Shown here: one piece after another, positions 45,723-53,592 of the stretch
Position numbering within the stretch: position 1 is the stretch's first letter
Layout: each line of letters starts with the position of its first letter
Assembly (NCBI RefSeq): GCF_046602855.1
Contig: NZ_JBKINJ010000001.1
Span: forward strand, 1,178,001 to 1,242,000
DNA from: Gracilimonas sp046602855
Lineage (GTDB): Bacteria; Bacteroidota; Rhodothermia; Balneolales; Balneolaceae
Reading direction: 5' to 3'
Length of the DNA stretch: 64,000 nucleotides
The notes under the pieces: model-generated
Databases searched by the model: none
What the model saw: the letters and a program-made list of their open reading frames with translations, nothing else
What the model was told of the DNA's origin: nothing
Translations under genes and position numbers: made by a program

Positions 45723-46046
45723 TTACTCCCCGTTTTTACACTTTCTTGGTGCTTTACCGGTATGACGAACTATAAATTTATTTAAGGCTTTTTCGTCCCT
45801 TAACCCTATCTCAAGTGCCAATTCAAAGCAACTTATGTTGGGATCTTCTTTGATTAACCACTTAAACCTGGCAACTTTTAAATTGATAAGAGCTTGCTTC
45901 GGTCTGACTTTATAATGGTTTCTAAAAACTCTTGAAAAGTACTTGGCAGATGAATACCCCATCTTATCTGCCCACTCTGTTACTGTTCCTAATTCTTCTA
46001 AATTATCCCGAGCAATATCAATAGCCCGTTCCATTGGTATCTTCAT
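45723..46046 (-). CDS. Stand-alone AraC-type DNA-binding protein
   Basis: A 107-aa protein consisting only of the double-HTH AraC/XylS domain. The first HTH is LGTVTEWADKMGYSSAKYFS, then RVFRNHYKVRPKQALINLKV, and a second partial HTH near the C-terminus (SCFELALEIGLRDEKALNK). Sensor domains are absent. It heads the minus-strand cluster with the MauE-like, peptide, propeller and signal peptidase genes, 85 bases upstream, and is probably its regulator. Confidence 0.85.
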   Translation of the reverse strand: MKIPMERAIDIARDNLEELGTVTEWADKMGYSSAKYFSRVFRNHYKVRPKQALINLKVARFKWLIKEDPNISCFELALEIGLRDEKALNKFIVRHTGKAPRKCKNGE

Positions 46047-46304
46047 AGACTCAATAATTTATGTTTATAAATACAGTGCAGTCTACTACAGCAAACTGCA
46101 TTATTTTGTCCTTCCAATGGTTGAGGGCTAACAGTCCTCAATTAGCGTTTCACCGCTTGTGGTATTTTCCACTATAACAAAGAGAAACAAGGCCATGATA
46201 TGTTACACTTTGTAAATTAATTTTATTTTATAAGTTCGTAACTTATTGAATAGCAGTGTTTTACGAATTCACTTTTCATCACTGTACTGGGATCAATTTT
46301 GCCC

Positions 46305-46350
46305 TCATTCCGGTGCTCCGCTCCGGAATGCCCTATCGAGGCTCTGCCTC
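46305..46350. repeat. REP-like element, copy R2
   Basis: A long hairpin TTCCGG...CCGGAA with core TGCTCCGCT, then 12 bases, then the short hairpin GAGGC-TCT-GCCTC. Its orientation is opposite to F2, 77 bases away. Confidence 0.8.
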
Positions 46351-46421
46351 ATTCTACCGAATTCATTTACATTCAGCGACTCAATTTAAAAACACTAGTC
46401 AACCTAAAATCCCTTATTCAT

Positions 46422-46474
46422 AGATTGATGCGGAGCATCAATCTTACATTCCGCAGCGGAGCGGCGGAACGAGG
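46422..46474. repeat. REP-like element, copy F2
   Basis: The short hairpin is extended to a 10-bp stem AGATTGATGC/GCATCAATCT with loop GGA, then the long hairpin TTCCGC...GCGGAA with core AGCGGAGCG. It ends about 30 bases beyond the transposase stop. Confidence 0.85.
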
Positions 46475-46505
46475 CAGACGAGATTGTTGTGTGCACAAGG
46501 GGAAA

Positions 46506-47042
46506 TTAACCCTGAAATAGAGTCACGGGGATAATTCCTTCCCCACCCTTATAATCAATCGCAGAGGAATACTTCCAATGAACCGGGTTCTCTACAAAAC
46601 CTGTCTTCACAGGATTGAAGTGAATATATTCCATCTTCTGTTGCAGAATTTTATGCGTGAATATTTGTTTCGGATGAAGTCCTTCCTGCCAAACCTGGTG
46701 TTCGCTATCCCGATGATTCTTCAGCTTTTTAGACTTGAAATCTGCCACCAATTCAGTTCTGTTCTTCTCTATCAAATAATCTATGATCACTCTGCCCGTA
46801 AAGGATTTGAAGGCTCTTAGCTTCCTGGATAACTCTTTGTCCTCAACTATTAGGTGAATATGATTCGGCATGATCACATAGCCATAAAGAGTCACTTTAC
46901 TTTCATTTTGCAAATAGTTCAAAGCATCCAGAACCATCTTTGTTATGAGTGGATCCATGAATATCGGTAACCCTCCCACTACTGAGCTTGTGATGAAGTA
47001 TGGATAGTGATCTTCGTGAAATTTGTATCGGCTTCGTCCCAT
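46506..47042 (-). mobile_element. REP-associated tyrosine transposase (RAYT, Y1 family)
   Basis: A 178-aa IS200-related single-strand nuclease. It shows the HUH motif in YVIMPNHIHLIV (His61, His63) and the catalytic Tyr in QKMEYIHFNPVKTGFV (about Tyr139). The N-terminal YPYFITSSVVGGLPIF and C-terminal VHWKYSSAIDYKGGEG also fit the RAYT group. REP-like copies F2 (just beyond the stop) and F3 (about 90 bases before the start) flank it, the usual arrangement for a RAYT and its substrate repeats. It appears intact. Confidence 0.92.
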
Positions 47043-47133
47043 GATTTTTGGCTTTTAGATAGTAAGAGCCGGTTGGGAGCAATTCCTTACAGATTATTTT
47101 TAGATTATTCTACTCATACTTGGTGTTTGGAGT

Positions 47134-47183
47134 TTGAGGCGGAGCCTCAATGGGGCGTTCCGCAGCGGAGCGGCGGAACGAGG
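47134..47183. repeat. REP-like element, copy F3
   Basis: Short hairpin TTGAGGC-GGA-GCCTCAA (7-bp stem), then the long hairpin TTCCGC...GCGGAA. It lies between the RAYT start and the hipA 3' end. Confidence 0.85.
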
Positions 47184-47194
47184 GGTTTTGTAAT

Positions 47195-48502
47195 TTAGTC
47201 CAATCTCACCAACGTTTCCTCAATTACTTCTCTGAGGTTGGAATCCACACCCGCCTCGTTTGCATATTGATCCCAGTTCATAACCACCTCGTTTACCTGA
47301 TCAATAATAACCCCTGCTTTCTTGATGTTCATGGATTTTGCTACTGTGAGCAGGTCTTCTCTTGTGATCTCTTTTCGCTTTCCGTTTATGCTCAGGGAAT
47401 GCTGACTGACCCACTCACTTCCCGGGCGGTAGGCATGGCAAAGGTCGTAGGCCGGAGCAAGTTCCCATTTTCCGCCTTCTTTCAGTCGGAAGGAAAAGTT
47501 CTTGGTGTGATCATCACAGTTGCGGGCTGCTACGTTAAAGACCATACGCCGGAACATCTGCTCGGCTTCAGGATAGGTCAGCCGTAGTTCCCTCATGGTT
47601 TGGAAAAGCTGTTCGTAGCTAAAGCTAAGCACGTCATTGAAATCGAAATGCTTGATGGCGCATAAGGTCTGAATGTGATGCTTGGTTTCAGCTCCTTCCC
47701 GGTCAAATCGTTTAGTCATAAAGTGTGCCCGGCCGTTTTCTTCCAGCAATCTGGATGGCATCATCTCGATTCCGCAATCTTTGCCCATCAGGTAGTAAGC
47801 CATTTCAACCCGGCCGTAGCCCTGTGTTTTACCCAGTTGCACATCACTGACTCCATCCAGCTTTATGAGCCAGTGATCAAAGCCTTCGGGGGCTTTGGTT
47901 TGACCCGATCTTACCTCCCTTGTTTTTTCATTGTAAGTAATTACTGCCTTAGGACGAGCCCCACCCGCTGAGGTACCGATCCTTAAAATTTGCCGGATAC
48001 CTTGCCCCTCTTCCTTATCGAGTTGGGTGGAGAAATCTTCCTTCTTAGACAGCATCTCGCTTGCCAGCTGCACGAGGCTTTCCACTTCAATGTTGAACGT
48101 CTGCTTATTTCCCTGTAGCTGGGCAGGTTCGAATTCCAGCGCTCCCATCCCCCGCTTTCCGATGAAGCATAATTTCTCAACGGGATTCATACTGTCCTGA
48201 GGTCGCCCCTGCTGCGCCAGCCACACATTGATGAGCTGATTTCCGTAGTTGTCGGGCAGGGAGTCGGCCAGCAATCCGGGCAATCCTTTGAACGCATCCA
48301 GATCTGGATTCTCTTTTTTTCTGAGGTTGGGGAAGGTGAAAATGTTTCTCCCTGCATCAACGGGCATGGTAAGCGGAGCAAGATCGATCCCTGAATTTTT
48401 GAATGAAGGATCGTATTCAAATGAGGTCAGACCACGACTCTGATCCCAGGCGACCGCTCCTACGGTTCGCCCCCAAATATTTACAAAAGCTGTTGTGATC
48501 AT
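47195..48502 (-). CDS. hipA: HipA-family serine/threonine kinase toxin
   Basis: A 435-aa full-length HipA. In E. coli the homologue phosphorylates glutamyl-tRNA synthetase and causes growth arrest. The N-terminal subdomain has GLPGLLADSLPDNYGNQLIN, the Gly-rich loop IGTSAGGARPKAVITY, the catalytic loop NCDDHTKNFSF and the metal-binding ELAPAYDLCHAY. All key residues are present, so it should be active. The start overlaps the hipB stop by one base, giving the standard hipB-hipA order. It stands between oppositely oriented REP-like copies F3 and R4. Confidence 0.94.
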   Translation of the reverse strand: MITTAFVNIWGRTVGAVAWDQSRGLTSFEYDPSFKNSGIDLAPLTMPVDAGRNIFTFPNLRKKENPDLDAFKGLPGLLADSLPDNYGNQLINVWLAQQGRPQDSMNPVEKLCFIGKRGMGALEFEPAQLQGNKQTFNIEVESLVQLASEMLSKKEDFSTQLDKEEGQGIRQILRIGTSAGGARPKAVITYNEKTREVRSGQTKAPEGFDHWLIKLDGVSDVQLGKTQGYGRVEMAYYLMGKDCGIEMMPSRLLEENGRAHFMTKRFDREGAETKHHIQTLCAIKHFDFNDVLSFSYEQLFQTMRELRLTYPEAEQMFRRMVFNVAARNCDDHTKNFSFRLKEGGKWELAPAYDLCHAYRPGSEWVSQHSLSINGKRKEITREDLLTVAKSMNIKKAGVIIDQVNEVVMNWDQYANEAGVDSNLREVIEETLVRLD

Positions 48503-48849
48503 TACCAGTCACTTTCCCGGGTTTCCGATCGTTTGCTTCCGGAAGCCCTCTTTCGTTTTTGTTGGTCTTTTTTGGCCAGTTCAATGGGACTAATGACTTC
48601 TTCGACCTGAAAAGCATTCAGATGTTCCAATAACCCCAACACTCTTAAAATCTGAATAAAAGTTCCAAGAGTCACCGTCTCTCCCCGCTCCAGCAAGCTC
48701 AGGGTAGAACGACTTATACCCGCTTCTTTGGCCAATTTCTGCTGGGTTTTATTCTGCTCCAGCCGGTGATGCTTCACAAACTTCCCCAGCTGTTTGATCA
48801 CCGCCTGATCACTCATAGAGTACCAATCTGTGTATGAATTATCACTCAT
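48502..48849 (-). CDS. hipB: HipB-like XRE antitoxin
   Basis: A 115-aa XRE-family antitoxin, taking the ATG at 48849 (MSDNSYTDWYSMSDQAVIKQ). An upstream start at 48885 would lie inside the probable operator, so the shorter form is preferred. The HTH is LEQNKTQQKLAKEAGISRST...LSLLERGETVTL. A basic C-terminal tail (KKDQQKRKRASGSKR) follows. It should neutralise HipA and repress the operon. Confidence 0.9.
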   Translation of the reverse strand: MSDNSYTDWYSMSDQAVIKQLGKFVKHHRLEQNKTQQKLAKEAGISRSTLSLLERGETVTLGTFIQILRVLGLLEHLNAFQVEEVISPIELAKKDQQKRKRASGSKRSETRESDW

Positions 48850-48870
48850 AGCAACCTTTATTTGTATTAA

Positions 48871-48888
48871 TGAATGAATTACCATTCA
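48871..48888. promoter_or_regulatory. Probable HipB operator
   Basis: An inverted repeat TGAATG-N6-CATTCA lies 22 bases upstream of the preferred hipB start. A second palindrome ATGATTAATCAT is about 75 bases further upstream. Similar half-sites (ATTCATTC) recur between them. Confidence 0.55.
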
Positions 48889-48987
48889 AAATATACACAA
48901 TGTTCTAATAAATAACTGTATTATATTTCATTCATTATTGCGGTTTTTACATGATAATGAATGATTAATCATACCGTCAAAAGTTCT

Positions 48988-49034
48988 CGTTCCGGTGCTC
49001 CGCTCCGGAATGCCCTTCCGAGGCTCTGCCTCAA
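48988..49034. repeat. REP-like element, copy R4
   Basis: Same orientation as R1 and R2: long hairpin TTCCGG...CCGGAA, then GAGGC-TCT-GCCTC. It sits upstream of hipB. Confidence 0.85.
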
Positions 49035-49071
49035 ACCTGAATTTAGCCTATATAAACAGAGTAGCAGTTAT

Positions 49072-49142
49072 GGAAGTCGAAGACTTCCTTAGCATGAACT
49101 TTTCAGTCACCGCTTCGCTAAAGACTGAAAAGATGCAAGGGG
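49072..49142. repeat. Second hairpin repeat family, copy 1
   Basis: Stem GGAAGTC-GAA-GACTTCC (49072-49088) followed by a 10-bp stem CTTTTCAGTC/GACTGAAAAG (49099-49132), then ATGCAAGGGG. Copy 2 lies 308 bases on in the same orientation. Confidence 0.8.
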
Positions 49143-49277
49143 AATCCATCTGACGGATTACCTGTCTGATGGATGGCTAAGGCTTTATTACTCGAATTTA
49201 ACGATCGGTCAGACGGACTTTAAGCCGTCAGACCGAGACTGTTTAGAATAACTAAACACTAATCACTAATCACTAAC

Positions 49278-49335
49278 CTATTCCAACCCAACACGCTTGA
49301 AGATCACATCCACATTGCGGATGTGGTGGTCGAGG
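49278..49335 (-). pseudogene. Duplicated 3' end of purB (remnant)
   Basis: About 58 bases that read DHHIRNVDVIFKRVGLE-stop on the minus strand, against DHHTRNVDVIFKRVGLG-stop at the end of the intact purB (49612-49672). The DNA match is about 86%. Upstream of the remnant the reading frame continues into repeat sequence with no purB similarity, so only the 3' end is duplicated. It marks an old insertion or recombination at the end of purB. Confidence 0.8.
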
Positions 49336-49379
49336 GTGGCAATCAATTTTTGATTTAAGTTGAATAAGTTGCCTGTATT

Positions 49380-49450
49380 GGAAGTCAGAGACTTCCAGAG
49401 CTGATATTTTCCAGTCTCCGCTACGCTCAAGACTGAAAAGATGTAAGGGA
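49380..49450. repeat. Second hairpin repeat family, copy 2
   Basis: Stem GGAAGTC-AGA-GACTTCC (49380-49396), then TTTTCCAGTC...GACTGAAAAG with one interior change, then ATGTAAGGGA. It lies between the purB remnant and purB. Confidence 0.8.
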
Positions 49451-49507
49451 GGTCCGGTGTAACATTCCCAACGGGGACGTGGGAATGAGTTTTAAGAGAC
49501 AAAGCTG

Positions 49508-49554
49508 CAGGCTGAGCCTCAACTATACGTTCCGCAGCAAAGCGGCGGAACGAG
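49508..49554. repeat. REP-like element, copy F4
   Basis: Short hairpin AGGC-TGA-GCCT, spacer, then the long hairpin TTCCGC...GCGGAA with an AA change in the core (CAGCAAAGCGG). Orientation is opposite to R4. Confidence 0.8.
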
Positions 49555-49611
49555 TGTAAGGTGGGCCTTCGGAACGAGGATAACTCAAAACTCATCACTC
49601 AAAACTCAAAA

Positions 49612-50907
49612 CTACCCCAGCCCAACTCTCTTAAAGATCACATCCACATTCCGGGTGTGGTGGTCGAGGTCAAAGGCTTCATCGATCTCTTCCTGTGTCA
49701 AGGCTTCGGTAACAGTTTCATCAGCTTCCACGATGGGTTTGAAGAGGGTTTGTTCTTCCCATGACTTCATGGCCAGCGGCTGTACCGTATCATAAGCCTG
49801 CTCGCGAGGCATGCCTTTGTCAATGAGCTTATGGAGAAGGCGCTGGGAGAAGACCAGTCCCTGGGTCTTCCAGATGTTGGCTTCCATATTGTCCTCAAAC
49901 ACCACGAGATTTTCGATCACCCCGGCAAAGCGGTTCAGCATATAATCCAATAAAGTGGTGGCATCGGGCAGGATGATCCGTTCGGCTGAGGAATGTGAGA
50001 TATCGCGTTCATGCCAAAGCGGAATGTTCTCATAGGCGGTGACCATATACCCTCGTAACACCCGGGCACAACCGGAGATGTTTTCCGAACTGACGGGATT
50101 ACGTTTATGCGGCATGGATGAGGATCCCTTCTGCCCTTTACGGAAGGCTTCCTCGGCTTCCCTCAGTTCACTGCGCTGCAGGTGGCGTACTTCCACGGCC
50201 ATCTTTTCCATGGTGGAGCCGATCAGCGCCAGCGTGGAGAGGTAATAAGCGTGACGGTCGCGCTGCAGGGTTTGAGTGGATATGGGCGCCGGACTCAGTC
50301 CTAATTTCTCGCAGGTATATTCTTCCACTTCCGGCGGGATGTTGGCAAAGGTGCCTACCGATCCGGACAGTTTACCGAACTCCACATCAGCTGCGGCTTG
50401 TTTGAATCGTTCCAGGTTACGGTTCATCTCCGCATACCAAAGAGCACATTTCAATCCAAAAGTTGTTGGCTCAGCGTGAATACCGTGGGTGCGCCCCATC
50501 ATGATCGTGTACTTATGGGCATTGGCTTTTTCAGCAAGCACATCCACAATACGTTCAAGTCCTTCGAGCAGGATGGCATTGGCTTTCTTGAGCCGCACGC
50601 CCCAGGCGGTATCCACCACATCGGTAGAGGTGAGTCCGTAGTGCACCCATTTCTTTTCATCGCCCAGTGTTTCGGAAACGGCTCTTGTAAAGGCAACCAC
50701 ATCATGGCGGGTCTTGGCTTCGATCTCCTTGATCCGTCCTACATCAAAGCCCGCATTTTCGTAGAGTTTGTCCACATCCTCCATGGGGATCTTGCCGAGC
50801 TTGGCCCAGGCCCAGCAGGCGGCGAGTTCTACGTCCAGCCAGGCTTGAAATTGTGCTTCATCGGTCCACAGATCGGACATTTCTTTGCGGGAATAACGGG
50901 AGATCAT
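49612..50907 (-). CDS. purB: Adenylosuccinate lyase
   Basis: A 431-aa fumarase/aspartase-superfamily enzyme. It acts twice in purine synthesis, splitting SAICAR and adenylosuccinate with release of fumarate. The signature loop is GSSSMPHKRNPVSSENI; other conserved parts are MGRTHGIHAEPTTFGLKCAL and TRHDVVAFTRAVSE. Length and start (MISRYSRKEMSDLWTDEAQF) are standard. The last 18 codons are duplicated downstream as a remnant. Confidence 0.97.
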   Translation of the reverse strand: MISRYSRKEMSDLWTDEAQFQAWLDVELAACWAWAKLGKIPMEDVDKLYENAGFDVGRIKEIEAKTRHDVVAFTRAVSETLGDEKKWVHYGLTSTDVVDTAWGVRLKKANAILLEGLERIVDVLAEKANAHKYTIMMGRTHGIHAEPTTFGLKCALWYAEMNRNLERFKQAAADVEFGKLSGSVGTFANIPPEVEEYTCEKLGLSPAPISTQTLQRDRHAYYLSTLALIGSTMEKMAVEVRHLQRSELREAEEAFRKGQKGSSSMPHKRNPVSSENISGCARVLRGYMVTAYENIPLWHERDISHSSAERIILPDATTLLDYMLNRFAGVIENLVVFEDNMEANIWKTQGLVFSQRLLHKLIDKGMPREQAYDTVQPLAMKSWEEQTLFKPIVEADETVTEALTQEEIDEAFDLDHHTRNVDVIFKRVGLG

Positions 50908-50996
50908 GTAATCTTACTTTGGATGATTAAAAGTTCGCCCAAAGATAGGATTTTAAATGAACAGATTAAGCCCGGATTTGTGGTTCTTAAACCCTT

Positions 50997-52487
50997 TTAC
51001 TGAACCGGGATCTTAAGCATAGTTCCGGCTTGTATGGTTTGATCCAGTTCCACTTGGTTGATAATGGCAATATCAAGTGGCTGAATGTCCATAGGAAGTG
51101 GATCAGGCAAAAATGAACTGAATGGAGCCGTTCTTGAAGCCGTAACCAACGTAAGCTTAACCGGCTGTATTCCAAGGATCTGCTGATCATATAGCTGATC
51201 AAATCCATTCTCGACTGAAACAAAGGCAGATCTGTAAGTATCAAACTGTGCACTCGTGGTGTAACTCAGGAACCGGTATATATTTCCATCATAACCCACA
51301 GCTGTCACTTTAAGTTTAAGTTCTGTTCCATCCTGAGCCTGAGCCGTGGCGATTCCCTGATATCCACTCAGGGAATTCGTTGAAAACCCTTGTTGCTCAA
51401 TGATGGTAATACCTTCCTGCCCCAAAAATGTTCTTACGGATGATTCCGGAGTCTCATTCTGACTGTCAATGGTGAACTGTATGATAGCATCCTGAGCCTC
51501 ATTCACCATGACTACGGCCGTGGTCTGATTGATCAGTTGAAAATCGGCAGGAACAGGGAACTGAAATTCAAGATCAGGGTGATAGAACATGCCATCCCGC
51601 TCAAAGCCTTCCCGGGGATTCTCACCAAACACAATGCCTTCGAGCATCTGCATGAATTCCTCCTTATCAAGAATGGTTTGTTCGTACCCTTTACTTTCCC
51701 ATTCCCGGGCTAATCTTGGGATAGTAGTTTCACGTTCACCTGGATCGGGGTGACTTGACAAAAGCGTTGGAATTCCACCTCCCTGACTTTCGGAAATTCT
51801 TTCAAGTGATGTGAAAAATTCAGCTCCTTCTGCCGCCATATAATTTTTCATTGCCGAATACTCAACCCCAAGTTCATCTGATTCTCTTTCAGCATCGCGA
51901 CTATATTTGAGGAATAACAGTTGTGCGGTTTGGCTGCTCATTTGTAAAATATTGGCGCCGTCATAACCCAGCGATTCGCCTAAAATTGCGCCTCCAATTA
52001 TAGCCAACTGTCCAAACTGCTGGGTAGCGGCTCTCTGGGAAGCATGCCTGGCAGCAACGTGACCGATCTCGTGACCTAAAACCATGGCCAGTTGTGCTTC
52101 ATTATTTAAATGACTGAGTAAACCACGAGTTACATAATTATAACCGCCCGGTAAGGCAAAAGCATTCACAACAGGACTGTTCAGCACTCTGAACGTGAAT
52201 TCAGTGTTTTTGAACTTCTCAGGGGTATCCTCCCTTCTGAGATGACTGACTTCAACAAGCTCCTGCCCGATCTCAGATACGTAATTACTAAGCTCTTCGT
52301 CATCGTACAGGCCGTATTGGGAAATGATCTCAGAATCAGCTTGTTTACCGATCTGTACCTCTTCTTCCCAGCTGTAACCATAGACCCTTTTATTTCCCGA
52401 AACAGGATTTTGTCCCAGAGTAACACATCCTCCGAATCCTACAGATCCGATTACAATAAGTGTCAAAATCTTTTTTCTGATATTCAT
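50997..52487 (-). CDS. M48-family metalloprotease lipoprotein (BepA-like)
   Basis: A 496-aa lipoprotein (MNIRKKILTLIVIGSVGFGG, lipobox GGC). The zinc site is VLGHEIGHVAARHAS, with the third ligand in RDAERESDELGVEY. NAFALPGGYNYVTRGLL and SSHPDPGERETTI are typical of periplasmic M48B enzymes. The C-terminal half (about residues 280-496) is a family-variable region, perhaps for substrate binding. It probably helps outer-membrane protein quality control. It precedes purB by 89 bases in physical order but is transcribed after it on the same strand. Confidence 0.92.
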   Translation of the reverse strand: MNIRKKILTLIVIGSVGFGGCVTLGQNPVSGNKRVYGYSWEEEVQIGKQADSEIISQYGLYDDEELSNYVSEIGQELVEVSHLRREDTPEKFKNTEFTFRVLNSPVVNAFALPGGYNYVTRGLLSHLNNEAQLAMVLGHEIGHVAARHASQRAATQQFGQLAIIGGAILGESLGYDGANILQMSSQTAQLLFLKYSRDAERESDELGVEYSAMKNYMAAEGAEFFTSLERISESQGGGIPTLLSSHPDPGERETTIPRLAREWESKGYEQTILDKEEFMQMLEGIVFGENPREGFERDGMFYHPDLEFQFPVPADFQLINQTTAVVMVNEAQDAIIQFTIDSQNETPESSVRTFLGQEGITIIEQQGFSTNSLSGYQGIATAQAQDGTELKLKVTAVGYDGNIYRFLSYTTSAQFDTYRSAFVSVENGFDQLYDQQILGIQPVKLTLVTASRTAPFSSFLPDPLPMDIQPLDIAIINQVELDQTIQAGTMLKIPVQ

Positions 52488-52562
52488 GATATCCCGTATT
52501 TGAATTTTGGTCGGTTAAATTCTCATTTCACAGACCTTATAAAATAGTCTTTTGGTAACCTA

Positions 52563-53588
52563 TTACACAATATTTACTTCAGGTGTGAGTGCCACACTGA
52601 ATTTCTCATGAACCGATGCACGTATCTTTTCTGCCAGTCCTATGATATCCGCTCCGGTGGCATTTCCGTAATTGACCAAAACAAGGGCCTGCATTTTGTG
52701 TACTCCTGCGTCTCCGAATCGTTCCCCTTTCCAGCCACACTGATCGATCAGCCAGGCGGCAGGAATCTTTATTCCATCTTTATCCGGATAATTTGGAACC
52801 TCAGGATGATCTTTTTTAAGACGCTTAAACTCAGTTTCAGTGATCACGGGATTCTTAAAGAAGCTGCCTGTATTTCCTAACTCCGCCGGATCGGGCAGCT
52901 TACTTCGCCGGATCTCGATAACAAGGTCACTGATATCTTTAATCGTTGGTTCAGTGATACCTTTTTCCTCAAGCTTTTCAGAAAGAGCCCGGTACTCTGT
53001 GTTCAGTTCATGATCTTTTTTAAGATTCAGAGTCACAGAGGTGATCACATATTTACCCTTCAACTCATTCTTAAAAATGCTGTCCCTGTAACCAAACTTA
53101 CAATCAGCATGTTTAAACGTTTTAAGGACACCGGTGTCAAGGTCCAGAGCCTCAAGGGAGTGGAACACCTGTTCCAGCTCCACACCATAGGCTCCGATAT
53201 TCTGAATGGGAGCAGCACCAACCGAGCCGGGAATCAGTGATAAATTTTCAATACCACCCCAGCCTTTGTCGATCGCCCGAATCACCGATTCATGCCAGTC
53301 CTCACCGCTCCCCAGCTTCCATAGAATATGATCATCTGTCTTCTCGATCATTTCCCTGCCCTTTATATCCAAATGAATTACCAAGCCTTCAAAATCATTG
53401 GCAAAGAGGATATTACTGCCACCGCCCAGCACCAGTTTAGGAACCAGTTTATAATCCGGTTTCAGAAGCAGCTGTCTTAGTTCATTTGCTGAAGTAACGG
53501 AAGCGAAGTACCTGCTTTTGGCACTTATCCCCATCGTATTATATTCAGTGAGATCGAAATGCTCTTTTACCTCAGTTGTGTCGGACAT
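52563..53588 (-). CDS. murB: UDP-N-acetylenolpyruvoylglucosamine reductase
   Basis: A 341-aa FAD enzyme of peptidoglycan precursor synthesis. The FAD-binding part has YNTMGISAKSRYFASV, LGGGSNILFAND and NLSLIPGSVGAAPIQNIGAY. The catalytic serine is in ELGNTGSFFKNPV, and the C-terminal AWLIDQCGWKGERFGDAGVH and SVALTPEVNIV fit type I MurB. It follows the CNNM/CBS gene by 4 bases, so the pair is co-transcribed. Confidence 0.96.
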   Translation of the reverse strand: MSDTTEVKEHFDLTEYNTMGISAKSRYFASVTSANELRQLLLKPDYKLVPKLVLGGGSNILFANDFEGLVIHLDIKGREMIEKTDDHILWKLGSGEDWHESVIRAIDKGWGGIENLSLIPGSVGAAPIQNIGAYGVELEQVFHSLEALDLDTGVLKTFKHADCKFGYRDSIFKNELKGKYVITSVTLNLKKDHELNTEYRALSEKLEEKGITEPTIKDISDLVIEIRRSKLPDPAELGNTGSFFKNPVITETEFKRLKKDHPEVPNYPDKDGIKIPAAWLIDQCGWKGERFGDAGVHKMQALVLVNYGNATGADIIGLAEKIRASVHEKFSVALTPEVNIV

Positions 53589-53592
53589 ATAA

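Larger units (their letters stand above)
46047..46505. other. Intergenic region holding an inverted REP-like pair
   Basis: No gene is seen. It holds REP-like copies R2 and F2 and probably the promoter of the AraC-type gene in its left part. Confidence 0.5.

Noticed and set aside
46427..49554. REP-like repeats as a CRISPR array
   Set aside because: Copies are irregularly spaced, occur in both orientations and differ in sequence; there are no cas genes.
49278..49598. 106-codon minus-strand frame as a gene
   Set aside because: Its end is the duplicated purB tail and the rest is translated repeat sequence, so it was recorded as a remnant.
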